A DNA stretch of 64,000 nucleotides from Phytomonospora endophytica (GTDB taxonomy: Bacteria; Actinomycetota; Actinomycetes; Mycobacteriales; Micromonosporaceae): assembly GCF_014202425.1 (NCBI RefSeq), contig NZ_JACHGT010000016.1:62001-126000 (forward strand). The letters run 5' to 3'. Position numbers and translations under genes: made by a program. How positions within the stretch are numbered: position 1 is the stretch's first letter; every line of letters starts with the position of its first letter. Below are positions 38,884-47,138 of this stretch, one piece after another. Under the pieces are notes generated by a model, which saw only the letters and a program-made list of their open reading frames with translations, had not been told where the DNA came from and did no database searches.

Positions 38884-39717
38884 ATGGCGCCACCCGACCA
38901 CCCCGAGCCCCGTCTCGCGCACTGGGAGCAACGCACCCGGTGGATCCTCACGACGCTCGCGGTCGTCTTCCTCGTCGCCTACGCCATCCCCGTCCTGTGG
39001 CCCGGCATCCCCGAGTGGGGCAGGACCTGTGCCGTGGTCGTCGACATCGGGGTGTGGGCCGCGTTCGCGGCCGACTATGTCGCGCGGCTCGTCATCGCGC
39101 GGAACAAGCGGGCCTTCATCCGCGCGAACCTCATCGACCTCGCGATCGTCCTGCTGCCGCCAGCACGGCCACTACGGCTCCTGCGCGTCATCGTCGTCCT
39201 CGTCGAGGCCGTGACCCGGCAGGCGCATGTGCGGGCCCGCGCGCGGCTCGCCGTCTTCGTCGGCGGGACGGTCGTCCTCATGGTCCTCGTCTCGGCGCTC
39301 GCGGTGCTCGACGCCGAGCGCGGCGCCGTCGACGCGAAGATCCTCACCTACGGCGACGCGCTCTGGTGGGCACTGGTCACGGTCACGACCGTCGGCTACG
39401 GCGACTACTTCCCCATCACCGTCGAGGGCAAGGCGGTCGCCGTCACGCTCATGCTCACCGGCATCGGCCTCATCGCGTTCGTCACCGGCTCCCTCGCGTC
39501 CTGGGTGGTCGAGAAGGTCGCCGCCGAGGACGAGGAGTCCGACAAGGAGACCCGCGAGGACATCGCCGACGTCCTCACCGAGGTCCGCGCCCTGCGCGCC
39601 GAGATCGCCGAACTGCGCTCCTCCGGCGCGCCGAACCACGACCCGGCTAAGCCACCGTCGCCACGGTCCGCAGCCGATCCAGCGCCTCCACCGACGGCGA
39701 CCCCTCGGGAGCCGTGA
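38884..39717 (+). CDS. Voltage-gated-type potassium channel protein
   Basis: A 277-residue ion channel of the six-helix Kv-like class. Helices lie at about 20-42, 52-75 and 85-105, and there is an S4-like basic segment (RPLRLLRVIVVLVEAVTRQA). Then comes the pore with selectivity filter TVTTVGYGDYFP (about residues 170-180), the inner helix and a C-terminal coiled coil (DIADVLTEVRALRAEIAELR) that may tetramerise. The ATG at 38884 is chosen; a GTG five codons upstream is possible. Its last 71 bases overlap the end of the convergent XRE regulator gene. Confidence 0.88.
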   Translation: MAPPDHPEPRLAHWEQRTRWILTTLAVVFLVAYAIPVLWPGIPEWGRTCAVVVDIGVWAAFAADYVARLVIARNKRAFIRANLIDLAIVLLPPARPLRLLRVIVVLVEAVTRQAHVRARARLAVFVGGTVVLMVLVSALAVLDAERGAVDAKILTYGDALWWALVTVTTVGYGDYFPITVEGKAVAVTLMLTGIGLIAFVTGSLASWVVEKVAAEDEESDKETREDIADVLTEVRALRAEIAELRSSGAPNHDPAKPPSPRSAADPAPPPTATPREP

Positions 39718-40480
39718 ACACGAACAGCCGCTGATCGGCCTCCGGCGAGACGAGAACCTCGCAGTCGAGCTCGATCTCCCCGACCGCCGGGTGCCGCACA
39801 CGCATCCGGTTCCCGCGCAACACCCCCACCTCGTGCAGCTCCCACAGGCGCGCGAACTCCCCGCTGGCCTCCAGCAGCCTCGCGACGAGCCTCGCCGCCT
39901 CGGCGTCCTTCCCACCGCGGCGCCCGACGGCGGCACGCAGGTCGGCGACGTGCAACCGCGCCTGGCGCGCGTGCTCGCCGGGCGCGTAGGCCTCGCGCGC
40001 GGCCGGGTCGGTGAACCACCGCCACACGACGTTGCGCCCGTGCTCCGACACCGTGCACACCCCGCCGAGCAGGTCGCGCGCGAGCGCGTTCTGGGCGAGG
40101 ACGTCGCCGAGATCGGACACGATCTGGGCCGGAGTGTCGGCGAGCCGGTCGAGGAGGAACAGCAGCCCGGGCCGAACGCGGTCGCCGGTCGGCGCTCCGG
40201 CGGGCGGGCGGTGTCCGGCGAGGAGATGGAGATGGTCACGTTCGTCGTCGCCGAGCCGGAGGGCACGGGCGAGCGCGGTGAGGAGTTGCGTGGACGGCTG
40301 TGGGCTGCGGCCCTGTTCGAGGCGGCCGTAGTAGTCGGCCGACATGCCGGCGAGGGCGGCGACCTCCTCGCGGCGGAGGCCGGGTGTGCGGCGCCGGGTC
40401 CCGGTGGGGAGGCCGACGTCGGCGGGGGCGAGTCCTTCGCGGCGTCGGCGCAGGAAGTCGGCGAGCTGGCCGCGGTCCAT
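39647..40480 (-). CDS. XRE-family regulator with MmyB-like ligand-binding domain
   Basis: A 277-residue regulator. The N-terminal HTH (LADFLRRRREGLAPADVGLP, RRRTPGLRREEVAALAGMSA, DYYGRLEQGRSPQPS) is the typical helix_turn_helix_31 type, followed by the MmyB-like C-terminal domain that binds small ligands (QNALARDLLGG, VRHPAVGEIELDCEVL, FTAPEGSPSVEALDRLR). It is divergent from an alpha/beta hydrolase gene (147 bp gap), which is its likely target. Two further members of this family lie at 45524 and 54587, each beside an SDR gene. Confidence 0.9.
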   Translation of the reverse strand: MDRGQLADFLRRRREGLAPADVGLPTGTRRRTPGLRREEVAALAGMSADYYGRLEQGRSPQPSTQLLTALARALRLGDDERDHLHLLAGHRPPAGAPTGDRVRPGLLFLLDRLADTPAQIVSDLGDVLAQNALARDLLGGVCTVSEHGRNVVWRWFTDPAAREAYAPGEHARQARLHVADLRAAVGRRGGKDAEAARLVARLLEASGEFARLWELHEVGVLRGNRMRVRHPAVGEIELDCEVLVSPEADQRLFVFTAPEGSPSVEALDRLRTVATVA

Positions 40481-40627
40481 GGTCACGTCGTCGATGGTGC
40501 CCGGGTGAGGGCGGTGTAGCCAGGGACCGGCGATCCCCGGGTAAACGCTCCTCTTGTCGTCGGCGCCTTCCGGCGGGAGCGTTCGAGCCGCGCCGGAGGT
40601 TCCGGCGCGGGGAACGAAGGCGGGATC

Positions 40628-41410
40628 ATGGCCACGGTCGAGGTGGGAAACGCGCAGGTCAGGTACGAGATCGCGGGTGAGGGTCCGGCGCTGATGCTGG
40701 TGCACGGCACGGGGTCGGCGGGTGCGGCGCTGACGTGGGGTCAGCTGGTGCCGATGTTCGCGGGCAGGACGGTGATCACACCGGACCTGTCGGGCTCCGA
40801 CGCGACAAGCGACGACGGTGCTCCGCTGACGCTCGACGTGCTCGCCGAGCAGGTCGTCGCGGTGATCGAGGCGGCCGGGTGCGGGCCGGTGGATCTGCTG
40901 GGCTTTTCGCTTGGCTCGCCGGTCGTGGCGACGGTTGCGGCGCGGCGGCCCGACCTGGTGCGGCGGCTCGTGCTGGTCGCGGGCTGGACGCGCACGGAAG
41001 GCGACGTCCACCTGTCGGCGACCTTCGACCTGTGGCGGCGGCTCGGTGTGAACGACCCGGTCGCCTTCGGCCGTTTCGTCGCGCTGACCGGTTTCAGTCG
41101 CGGTTTCCTCGACGGTCTGGGCGATGAGGGCTTCGCCGGGATCGCGGGCAACATGCCGCCGACGCCGAACACGCTGCGGCAGGTCGACCTCAACGCGCGT
41201 GTCGACGTGCGCGACGTCCTCTCGCACGTCACCGCGCCGACGCTCGTGATCGGCGGGACGCGCGACGCGACGGTGCCGGTCGAGCACAGCCGCGCGCTGC
41301 ACACCGCGATCGCCGGGAGCTCTTACGCCGAACTCGACGCGGGGCACGTCATGTTCTTCGAGCGCGCGAAGGAGTTCGTCGACGTCGTCGTCGCTCACCT
41401 CGACGCCTGA
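40628..41410 (+). CDS. Alpha/beta hydrolase
   Basis: A 260-residue alpha/beta-hydrolase. The oxyanion motif LMLVHGTGSAG, nucleophile elbow LLGFSLGSPV (Ser near residue 94), acid in VIGGTRDATVP and catalytic His in DAGHVMFFERAKEF complete the triad. Broad possibilities: esterase, lactonase or C-C hydrolase. The ATG at 40628 is preceded by GAAGGCGGG. Divergent from the MmyB-type regulator at 39647-40480, which probably controls it. Confidence 0.88.
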   Translation: MATVEVGNAQVRYEIAGEGPALMLVHGTGSAGAALTWGQLVPMFAGRTVITPDLSGSDATSDDGAPLTLDVLAEQVVAVIEAAGCGPVDLLGFSLGSPVVATVAARRPDLVRRLVLVAGWTRTEGDVHLSATFDLWRRLGVNDPVAFGRFVALTGFSRGFLDGLGDEGFAGIAGNMPPTPNTLRQVDLNARVDVRDVLSHVTAPTLVIGGTRDATVPVEHSRALHTAIAGSSYAELDAGHVMFFERAKEFVDVVVAHLDA

Positions 41411-41420
41411 GCCGGTGCGA

Positions 41421-41436
41421 TGTTTCACGTGAAACG
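41421..41436. promoter_or_regulatory. parS site 1 (ParB-binding centromere site)
   Basis: TGTTTCACGTGAAACG: 15 of 16 bases match the consensus palindrome TGTTTCACGTGAAACA. It lies in the gap after the alpha/beta hydrolase gene. Confidence 0.85.
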
Positions 41437-41462
41437 GAACACGAAGGGGCGGCCCGAGGCGA

Positions 41463-41478
41463 TGTTTCACGTGAAACA
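41463..41478. promoter_or_regulatory. parS site 2, perfect consensus
   Basis: TGTTTCACGTGAAACA, the full 16 bp consensus palindrome, 42 bp from site 1 (start to start, four helical turns). ParB binding here nucleates chromosome segregation near oriC. Confidence 0.92.
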
Positions 41479-41510
41479 TCCGTTCGAGCCGCCCCGAAGG
41501 CCGACGGCGG

Positions 41511-41897
41511 CTACGCCTCCGGCGCCTCACCGATCGGGTGCAGCAGGATCTCGAAGTTCAGCGGCTCGCCGTCCGGACCCGGCGCGGCCGAGATGTGCGC
41601 GGCGATCTCGTGGGCGCGCTTCTCCTCGGACTCCAGCAGCCACCACCCGGCGAGGAACTCCTTCGTCTCCGGGAAGGGCCCGTCGGTGACGATCGGCTCG
41701 CCGTCGGCGTCGGCGCGGACGACCCGAACCGTCTCGGGCCCGGCCAGGCCCTGCGCGTCCAGGAACTCGCCGGGACGGAAGTAGTTCTCGTTGAGGTCGC
41801 GCATGAAGTCGATGTGAGCGTGAATGGCCTCTTTCGGCCAGCCCTGGATCGCGGTCACGTCCTGCGCCGTCGCCTGCATGATGAGCATGTACTTCAT
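41511..41897 (-). CDS. YCII-related (DGPF-domain) protein
   Basis: A 128-residue YCII-domain protein: MKYMLIMQATAQDV start, a central REL-type helix, GEPIVTDGPFPETKEFLAGW-WLLE with the DGPF signature and PLNFEILLHPIGE at the end. Such proteins adopt a ferredoxin-like fold and often accompany ECF sigma factors, but none is adjacent here. Function is unknown. It lies between parS sites and the membrane protein gene. The start ATG follows GAGGAGCGGAACG. Confidence 0.85.
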   Translation of the reverse strand: MKYMLIMQATAQDVTAIQGWPKEAIHAHIDFMRDLNENYFRPGEFLDAQGLAGPETVRVVRADADGEPIVTDGPFPETKEFLAGWWLLESEEKRAHEIAAHISAAPGPDGEPLNFEILLHPIGEAPEA

Positions 41898-41993
41898 GGC
41901 TCGTTCCGCTCCTCGCGGTCGTCGGGCGCCTTCCTTGAGCGCCTCGTCTACAGCCTGGTCGGAACCGGCCGGGCCGTTTCGACATGATGGCGC

Positions 41994-42027
41994 AAAAAAC
42001 GCGCCCCCGGCTTCGAGCCGGGGGCGC
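41994..42027 (-). terminator. Intrinsic terminator of the membrane-protein gene
   Basis: On the minus strand a perfect 12 bp stem (42001-42012 with 42016-42027, three-base loop) is followed by GTTTTTT. This is a textbook Rho-independent terminator 22 bases beyond the stop at 42049. Confidence 0.85.
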
Positions 42028-42048
42028 GCGCACGGATCTGGTAGCCGG

Positions 42049-42579
42049 TCACCGCGTCGTGTTGAGGCCGCTCGGTGCACCCGAACGGATCTTGTCGCCG
42101 GCGCGTCCGGCGAAGTCGCTGGCCTTGTCGGCCAGCTGCCCCGCCTTGTCACGGGCGCTGCCGGCCAGGTCGGCGGCCTTGTCCTGAGCCTTGCCGGCCA
42201 GGTCCTTGGCCTTGTCACCGGCATCACCGGCGACGCCCTTGACCTTGTCGGCGGCATCACCGCCGGCCTCTCGAAGGTCCTCGGCCGCCTCCGCGGCCGT
42301 GTAGTCCTCCCATTGGCCTCGACGGCGCTTCACCAGGCTCATTACCGCGACCCCGGCGACGGCCGTCACGCCGATGGCACCGGCGATCCACGGCCACCGG
42401 CGACGTTTCGGGGGCTTGCGAAGCCCGATCGTGACCATCGCGCTGTCCACCCGAGGACCGATGCGCTCCGCCGCTCCTTGCGCGGCGTGCGTCGCGGCCG
42501 TTCTGAAGTGGCCAAAACTCTGGCCGAGCTCGTTGCGTACAACCTGTGTACGGTTCTTAGCAGTTTTACCGAAAGGCAC
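42049..42579 (-). CDS. Single-pass membrane protein with repeated amphipathic Ala/Lys/Asp tail
   Basis: A 176-residue protein. An N-terminal helical region, one membrane helix (WPWIAGAIGVTAVAGVAVMS, about 63-82) flanked by RKPPKRRR and KRRR, then about 80 residues of 11-mer-like repeats (DKAKDLAGKAQDKAADLAGS and similar) ending at SGLNTTR. Such repeats are seen in apolipoprotein/LEA-like and other actinobacterial envelope proteins. The start GTG at 42579 has GAGGAGGTG upstream. It is divergent from ppiA, and a classical terminator follows. Function is unknown. Confidence 0.7.
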   Translation of the reverse strand: MPFGKTAKNRTQVVRNELGQSFGHFRTAATHAAQGAAERIGPRVDSAMVTIGLRKPPKRRRWPWIAGAIGVTAVAGVAVMSLVKRRRGQWEDYTAAEAAEDLREAGGDAADKVKGVAGDAGDKAKDLAGKAQDKAADLAGSARDKAGQLADKASDFAGRAGDKIRSGAPSGLNTTR

Positions 42580-42698
42580 CGCTGTCCACCTCCTCTTCGC
42601 CAGTTGCTTACCCGGCTACCCCGCTCATCATGCACCTTTTGCGTTCGGCTGTTGCCCGATTCGGCGGGCCCGATCAAGCCCATGGCAGGATGGGTCGC

Positions 42699-43223
42699 AT
42701 GACCACCGCAACGCTGCACACCAACTTCGGCGACATCAACCTCAACCTGTTCGACAACCACGCGCCCAAGACGGTGCGTAACTTCGTCGGACTCGCCGAA
42801 GGCACCCAGGAGTACACCGACCCGAAGACGGGCGACAAGGGCTCGGGCCCGTACTACGACGGGGTCATCTTCCACCGGGTCATCAAGGACTTCATGATCC
42901 AGGGCGGCGACCCGACGGGCACCGGGCGGGGCGGCCCGGGCTACACCTTCAACGACGAGATCCACCCCGAGCTGCAGTTCACCAAGAAGTACCAGCTGGC
43001 CATGGCCAACGCGGGCATCCAGATGGGGCAGGGCACCAACGGTTCCCAGTTCTTCATCACCACGACCGCCCCGAACTGGCTCAACGGGAAGCACACCATC
43101 TTCGGTGAGGTCGCCGACGCCGCCTCCGAGGCCGTCGTCGACGCGATCAACGCCAACCCGACCAGCCCCGGCGACCGTCCGGTCAAGGAAGTCGTCATCC
43201 AGAGCGTGACGATCAAGAAGTAG
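42699..43223 (+). CDS. ppiA: PpiA, cyclophilin-type peptidyl-prolyl isomerase
   Basis: A 174-residue cytoplasmic cyclophilin that catalyses cis-trans isomerisation of Xaa-Pro bonds. The motifs are TNFGDINLNLFDNHAPKTVR, GVIFHRVIKDFMIQGGDPTG (active-site Arg, Phe, Gln), NGSQFFITT and LNGKHTIFGEV. Length equals mycobacterial PpiA, encoded near crgA and oriC there. The ATG at 42699 is preferred (an in-frame ATG at 42690 exists); AGGAT lies upstream. A 13 bp hairpin follows. Confidence 0.94.
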   Translation: MTTATLHTNFGDINLNLFDNHAPKTVRNFVGLAEGTQEYTDPKTGDKGSGPYYDGVIFHRVIKDFMIQGGDPTGTGRGGPGYTFNDEIHPELQFTKKYQLAMANAGIQMGQGTNGSQFFITTTAPNWLNGKHTIFGEVADAASEAVVDAINANPTSPGDRPVKEVVIQSVTIKK

Positions 43224-43241
43224 CGAAACGACCAGTCGACC

Positions 43242-43271
43242 GACGGCCCGGAGCGTGCGCTCCGGGCCGTC
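43242..43271. terminator. Terminator after ppiA
   Basis: GACGGCCCGGAGC (43242-43254) pairs perfectly with 43259-43271 around a GTGC loop, 18 bases after the ppiA stop. Confidence 0.8.
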
Positions 43272-43414
43272 GCCGTGTCGGCGCGCGACGGCACGGTCGA
43301 GTTCAGCGTCGCCTCAGCCGCGCCGCGTATCCTTCGTGCTGTTGCTTTCACACCGGCGAGACGTGAGGGGAGGGAGCGCGGCACCGGCGCCGATCGGCCC
43401 ACCGCGCAAACCCA

Positions 43415-44332
43415 TTGGACGCAGGCCAGATCGGTTCGCTCACGTGCTACCGGCACCCGCAGCGTGAGACCTATGTCCGCTGCTCAAGGTGCAATCGCCC
43501 GATCTGCCCGAACTGCATGAACGAGGCCTCGGTCGGCTTCCAGTGCCCCGAGTGCGTCTCCGAGGGCCGCCGCACGACGCGGCAGGCGACCGGACGCTTC
43601 GGCGGCGGGACCGTCGCGAAGACCGAGTACGTCACCTTCGCCCTGATCGCGATCAACGTCGCGGTGTTCCTCCTCGACGCCGTGCTGTCCAAGGGCACCT
43701 CGCTCGGCGGCTTCGGTATCGGTGGGGGCGGCGGGTTCAGTCCCGCGCAGCTCTACGGCGCCGTGCTCGGCGTGAGCGCCGAGTCGGGCGGGACGCTGTA
43801 CACGGGCATCGCCGACGGCGCCTACTACCGGCTCATCACCGCCGACTTCGTGCACTTCGGGCTGCTGCACATCGCCTTGAACATGTGGGCGCTGTACGTG
43901 CTGGGCCGATACCTGGAACGCACCCTCGGGCACCTGCGGTTCGCGGCGTTGTACCTGGTCGCGGGCATCGGCGGGAACGTCGCGGTGTACATGTTCAGCG
44001 AGCCGCTGCAACTGTCGGCCGGCGCGTCGACCTCGATCTTCGGCCTCTTCGTGGCCGTGTTCTTCATCAACCGCAAACTCGGCCGCGAGACGACCTCGAT
44101 CGTGGTGCTGCTCGTCATCAACGTGATGGCGACGTTCTGGGTGAAGTCGATCAGCATCGCCGGGCACATCGGCGGGCTCGTCACCGGCGCGCTGCTCGCG
44201 CTCGGACTCGCCTACGCGCCCCGGAAACAGCGGGCCCTCGTGCAGTGGGGGACGTTCGCGGTGGTGCTGATCGTGCTCGCCGTGCTGACGGTGATGAGGA
44301 CGCAGACCTTGCTGGACAGCTCGCTGTATTAG
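43415..44332 (+). CDS. Rhomboid-family intramembrane serine protease with N-terminal zinc finger
   Basis: A 305-residue membrane protease. The N-terminal 50 residues hold a B-box-like zinc module (CYRHPQRETYVRCSRCNRPI, then CPNC and CPEC). Seven or so hydrophobic helices follow. The rhomboid landmarks are HFGLLHIALNMWALYVLGRY, the catalytic Ser in SAGASTSIFGLF and the His in SIAGHIGGLVTGAL. It cleaves membrane proteins; the substrate is unknown. The start is a TTG (43415); no better ATG/GTG lies near. It sits just downstream of ppiA as in many actinomycetes, with parS sites 3-5 beyond its end. Confidence 0.9.
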   Translation: MDAGQIGSLTCYRHPQRETYVRCSRCNRPICPNCMNEASVGFQCPECVSEGRRTTRQATGRFGGGTVAKTEYVTFALIAINVAVFLLDAVLSKGTSLGGFGIGGGGGFSPAQLYGAVLGVSAESGGTLYTGIADGAYYRLITADFVHFGLLHIALNMWALYVLGRYLERTLGHLRFAALYLVAGIGGNVAVYMFSEPLQLSAGASTSIFGLFVAVFFINRKLGRETTSIVVLLVINVMATFWVKSISIAGHIGGLVTGALLALGLAYAPRKQRALVQWGTFAVVLIVLAVLTVMRTQTLLDSSLY

Positions 44333-44367
44333 GTGGGGGGTGGCCGGCGCGGGCGGGAAGCGCGCGC

Positions 44368-44383
44368 CGTTTCACGTGAAACA
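44368..44383. promoter_or_regulatory. parS site 3
   Basis: CGTTTCACGTGAAACA, one mismatch from consensus at the first base. First of three sites within 170 bp. Confidence 0.85.
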
Positions 44384-44479
44384 TTCGTTCGAAGGGGCGC
44401 GCCGGCGAGGGTCGGCGTGCCCCTTCGGTGTTCGTCGGGTGGAGGTCGGCGCACGCCTCTCTGCGCGAGCTTGACGGGG

Positions 44480-44495
44480 GGTTTCACGTGAAACG
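44480..44495. promoter_or_regulatory. parS site 4
   Basis: GGTTTCACGTGAAACG: the 14 bp core is intact, with both outer bases changed, so binding may be weaker. Confidence 0.78.
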
Positions 44496-44519
44496 GGAAG
44501 GTCGGGCGGCCGGGCCGTC

Positions 44520-44535
44520 CGTTTCACGTGAAACA
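44520..44535. promoter_or_regulatory. parS site 5
   Basis: CGTTTCACGTGAAACA, one mismatch from consensus, 40 bp from site 4 (start to start), again close to an integral number of helical turns. Confidence 0.85.
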
Positions 44536-44728
44536 TCCGGCCCAACGTGGCCTCGCGCGGGGTGATGCGAGCTGCTCGCGGGGGCAGGTTGCTCGCCGGA
44601 CTCGCCGTGACGTGCTCACGCGACCCGCTTGATGCGCTCGCCGCCGCAGGCCCGCCAGGCGTTTCCCCTACGGCATGCTGGGGCCCGGCCACAATGCCCG
44701 TCGACCGAACCCCTCGTCTGGCGCCTCC

Positions 44729-45436
44729 TCACACGAGGCGCTGGCCGCCGTCGATGTGCACGACCGAGCCCGTCGTGAAGCCGTTGCGTGAGACCGCGAT
44801 GAACGCGTCGGCCAGGTCTTCGGCGCGGCCGACGCGGCCTACGGGGAGTCGGGCGGCCATGGCGGCGAGGCGGGTGTCGCGTTCGTCGCCGGCGAGGCGG
44901 TCCCACAGGTCGGTGTCGACCCAGCCCGGCGCGACGGCGTTCACGCGGATCGGCGCGAGTTCGACGGCCAGGGCACGGACGAGCGCCTCGACGGCGCCGT
45001 TGGCCGCGGCGATCACCGCGCCGCCGGGGGCGGGGCGGTGGGCGTTGAAGCCCGCCGTGATCGTCAGCGACTCGGCGACACGGCCCTGCGCGTACTTCGC
45101 CAAGAGCAGCGGCCCGACGACCTTCGCGTCGAAGGCGGCGTGGACGCGTGCGGGGTCGAGCGCGGCGACGGGCAGGTAGGCGTCGCGGACGTCGACGGCC
45201 GTGGTCACGACGTGGTCGACGGGGCCGGCGTGGTCGTAGAGCTCGACGATCGTCTCCTCGTCGGCGAGGTCGACGGTGTGGGCGCGCAGGTCACCGTCGG
45301 GGAGGGCGACGGCGGCCCGCTTGAGCCGGTCGGCGTCGCGGCCGGCGATGACGACGGACTCGCCTCGCGTGAGGAGGGCCGCCGCGAGGGCCCGGCCCAT
45401 GCCCGATCCGCCGCCGATGATCAATGTGGTGGTCAT
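44729..45436 (-). CDS. SDR-family protein lacking the catalytic Tyr-Lys pair
   Basis: A 235-residue Rossmann-fold SDR. The cofactor loop IIGGGSGMGRALA and AGRD are normal and the C-terminal AVAPGWVDTDLW and VHIDGGQRLV are typical. At the active site, however, the usual YxxxK segment reads AVIAAANGAVEALVRALAVE: the Tyr position is Ile/Val and the Lys position is Asn. The Ser position is in LTITAGFN. It may be a pseudoenzyme or use other residues. The ATG at 45436 is divergent from a MmyB-type XRE gene with an 87 bp gap, which likely regulates it. Confidence 0.85.
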   Translation of the reverse strand: MTTTLIIGGGSGMGRALAAALLTRGESVVIAGRDADRLKRAAVALPDGDLRAHTVDLADEETIVELYDHAGPVDHVVTTAVDVRDAYLPVAALDPARVHAAFDAKVVGPLLLAKYAQGRVAESLTITAGFNAHRPAPGGAVIAAANGAVEALVRALAVELAPIRVNAVAPGWVDTDLWDRLAGDERDTRLAAMAARLPVGRVGRAEDLADAFIAVSRNGFTTGSVVHIDGGQRLV

Positions 45437-45523
45437 GGCTCGATCCTGCGGCGAACACGGCCGCGCGTTCAGGGCGAACCTCACCCGGGTGCGCCACACC
45501 CACCCTCGTGGCACCCTTGGCCC

Positions 45524-46339
45524 GTGGACAACGAGCTCGGCGTCTTCCTGCGCGCGAGGCGGGCACGCGTGACGCCCGCCGACCTCGGCCTCCCCGACGG
45601 CGACCGCCGCCGCACCCCCGGCCTCCGCCGCGAGGAGCTCGCCGCGAAGGCGGGCGTGAGCGTCGACTACTACACCCGCCTCGAACAAGGCCGCGAGTCG
45701 CGGCCGAGCGGCCAGGTCGTCCGCGCGCTCCAGGCGGCCCTGCTCCTGAACGCCGACGAACGCGCGCACCTCGACGCGCTCGTGGCACGCGCGTCGGGTA
45801 CGGCGGTGGAGCCGGTGCCCGCGCCGGAGGTGACGCCGGCGCAGCGGCGGCTGGTCGAGGCCGTGCGGCCCGCGCCCGCATACCTGCTCAGCCGCGTCAG
45901 CGACGTGCTCGCCGCCAACGCCGAAGGCCTCGCGCTCCTGCCCGGGCTGGCCGGGGCTCCCGCGCGGATGAACACCATCCGGTACGTGTTCCTCGACCCG
46001 GCCGCCCGCGAACGTCTCGGCGACTGGGCGGCCTCCTGCGCCGACAACGTCGCGCACCTACGCTCCGTCGCCACCACCGACCCCGGCGCCGCCGACCTCG
46101 CCGAACTGGTCGGCGAGCTCACGGCGGCCTCGCCCGAGTTCACCGCGCTCTGGGCGCGTTACGACGTGCGCAAGTGGACGGGGAGGGCGAAGGTCTTCCA
46201 CCACCCGGGGGCCGGGGAACTGTCGCTCACTTCGGAGACCCTGACGCTGCCCGAAGGCGGACGGCGGCTCGTGGTCTACCAGGCCGAGCCGGGATCACCT
46301 TCGGCCGCGGCGTTGGCGCGGCTGGCCGACGTGGGCTGA
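45524..46339 (+). CDS. XRE-family regulator with MmyB-like ligand-binding domain
   Basis: A 271-residue paralogue of the regulators at 39647 and 54587: DNELGVFLRARRARVTPADL, RRRTPGLRREELAAKAGVSV, DYYTRLEQGRESRPS, then AYLLSRVSDVLAANAEGLAL and FHHPGAGELSLTSETLTLPE as the MmyB ligand domain. The GTG start at 45524 has no strong Shine-Dalgarno. Divergent from the SDR-like gene at 44729-45436, its probable target; likely a repressor released by a small molecule. Confidence 0.9.
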   Translation: MDNELGVFLRARRARVTPADLGLPDGDRRRTPGLRREELAAKAGVSVDYYTRLEQGRESRPSGQVVRALQAALLLNADERAHLDALVARASGTAVEPVPAPEVTPAQRRLVEAVRPAPAYLLSRVSDVLAANAEGLALLPGLAGAPARMNTIRYVFLDPAARERLGDWAASCADNVAHLRSVATTDPGAADLAELVGELTAASPEFTALWARYDVRKWTGRAKVFHHPGAGELSLTSETLTLPEGGRRLVVYQAEPGSPSAAALARLADVG

Positions 46340-46418
46340 CGGCGACACGGCTCAGCGTCGCGAGGGTTCGGGTCAAGTCGCGGTGCGGTCACTCAGGGCC
46401 GAGGCCCGGCGCTCCCCC

Positions 46419-46440
46419 AAGGTGAACGTCGACTCACCTT
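46419..46440. terminator. Hairpin AAGGTGA / TCACCTT
   Basis: A 7 bp perfect stem (46419-46425 with 46434-46440) with an eight-base loop containing the palindrome GTCGAC, between the convergent XRE and TetR genes. Weak for a terminator; it could also be a protein site. Nothing else is seen in 46340-46568. Confidence 0.35.
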
Positions 46441-46568
46441 GTCGCGTGAGCTGACGCCCGTACTCGTCCCGGCGGCCGTGGGCGACGCGAGCGCCGTCGG
46501 GGCCGATCTCCAGCGGTGGGTCCGAGCGCACTTGGTGACGGGCGACGACCGCGAGGTCGTCGGCGGGG

Positions 46569-47117
46569 TCAGCCCGACGCGAGTGCGCGCAGGCCCGCGC
46601 TGATCCGTTCGGGTGTCGGCGCGCCGTCCGGGTCGATCATCCATTGCACGAGCAGTCCCGACAGCATCGTCATCACGACGGCTCCGAGCGACGCCCTGTC
46701 CTCGGCGTCGAGGCCCGTACCGAGTGCGCCGCCGAGTTCCGTCCTGGCGATCTGTTGGTCTTCGGCGATGCGGGCGCGCAGTTCGGGTGAGTGCAGGGCG
46801 GCGGCGAGCGCCTCGATGTTGGCGGCCCAGAGCTCGCGTTCGGTGACGAAGGATCCCGTCAGCCTCGACCACAGGAAGTCCAGGCGCGGTTCGAGGTCGT
46901 CGCCGACGGCGATGCTGCGCACGATCTCGTCGACGGCGTCGGCGACCGACTCGACCATCGCCTGGTGGAGGAGGGCCTCGCGGGTGCGGAAGTGGTAGTT
47001 GATCGCCGCGAGGTTCGTCCCGGAGACGGCCACGATGTGGCGCACGGTCGTCTTGGCGTAGCCGCGTTCGGCCAGGCATTTCTTGGCCGCGACGAGAAGA
47101 TCATCTCGGGTTCCCAT
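46569..47117 (-). CDS. TetR-family transcriptional regulator
   Basis: A 182-residue TetR protein: MGTRDDLLVAAKKCLAERGY, AKTTVRHIVAVSGTNLAAIN-YHFRTREALL as the HTH, then an all-helical ligand domain ending PERISAGLRALASG. A TAGCCT minus-10 six bases before the ATG suggests a leaderless transcript, and a GAAC-N4-GTTC palindrome overlaps that promoter, so it probably represses itself. Its other target is not evident; a serine hydrolase gene lies upstream in the same direction. Confidence 0.88.
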   Translation of the reverse strand: MGTRDDLLVAAKKCLAERGYAKTTVRHIVAVSGTNLAAINYHFRTREALLHQAMVESVADAVDEIVRSIAVGDDLEPRLDFLWSRLTGSFVTERELWAANIEALAAALHSPELRARIAEDQQIARTELGGALGTGLDAEDRASLGAVVMTMLSGLLVQWMIDPDGAPTPERISAGLRALASG

Positions 47118-47138
47118 CGGTCGAGGCTAGCGCATGGT

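Larger units (their letters stand above)
44333..44728. other. Noncoding centromere-like interval
   Basis: A 396 bp gap carrying three parS sites (listed separately) and no credible gene. Frames across it that begin MFHVKR are produced by the parS palindrome itself. Confidence 0.7.

Noticed and set aside
41420..41689. Open frame beginning MFHVKR over the parS sites
   Set aside because: The Met-Phe-His-Val-Lys start is just the parS palindrome read as codons; it has no other coding support and recurs at every parS.
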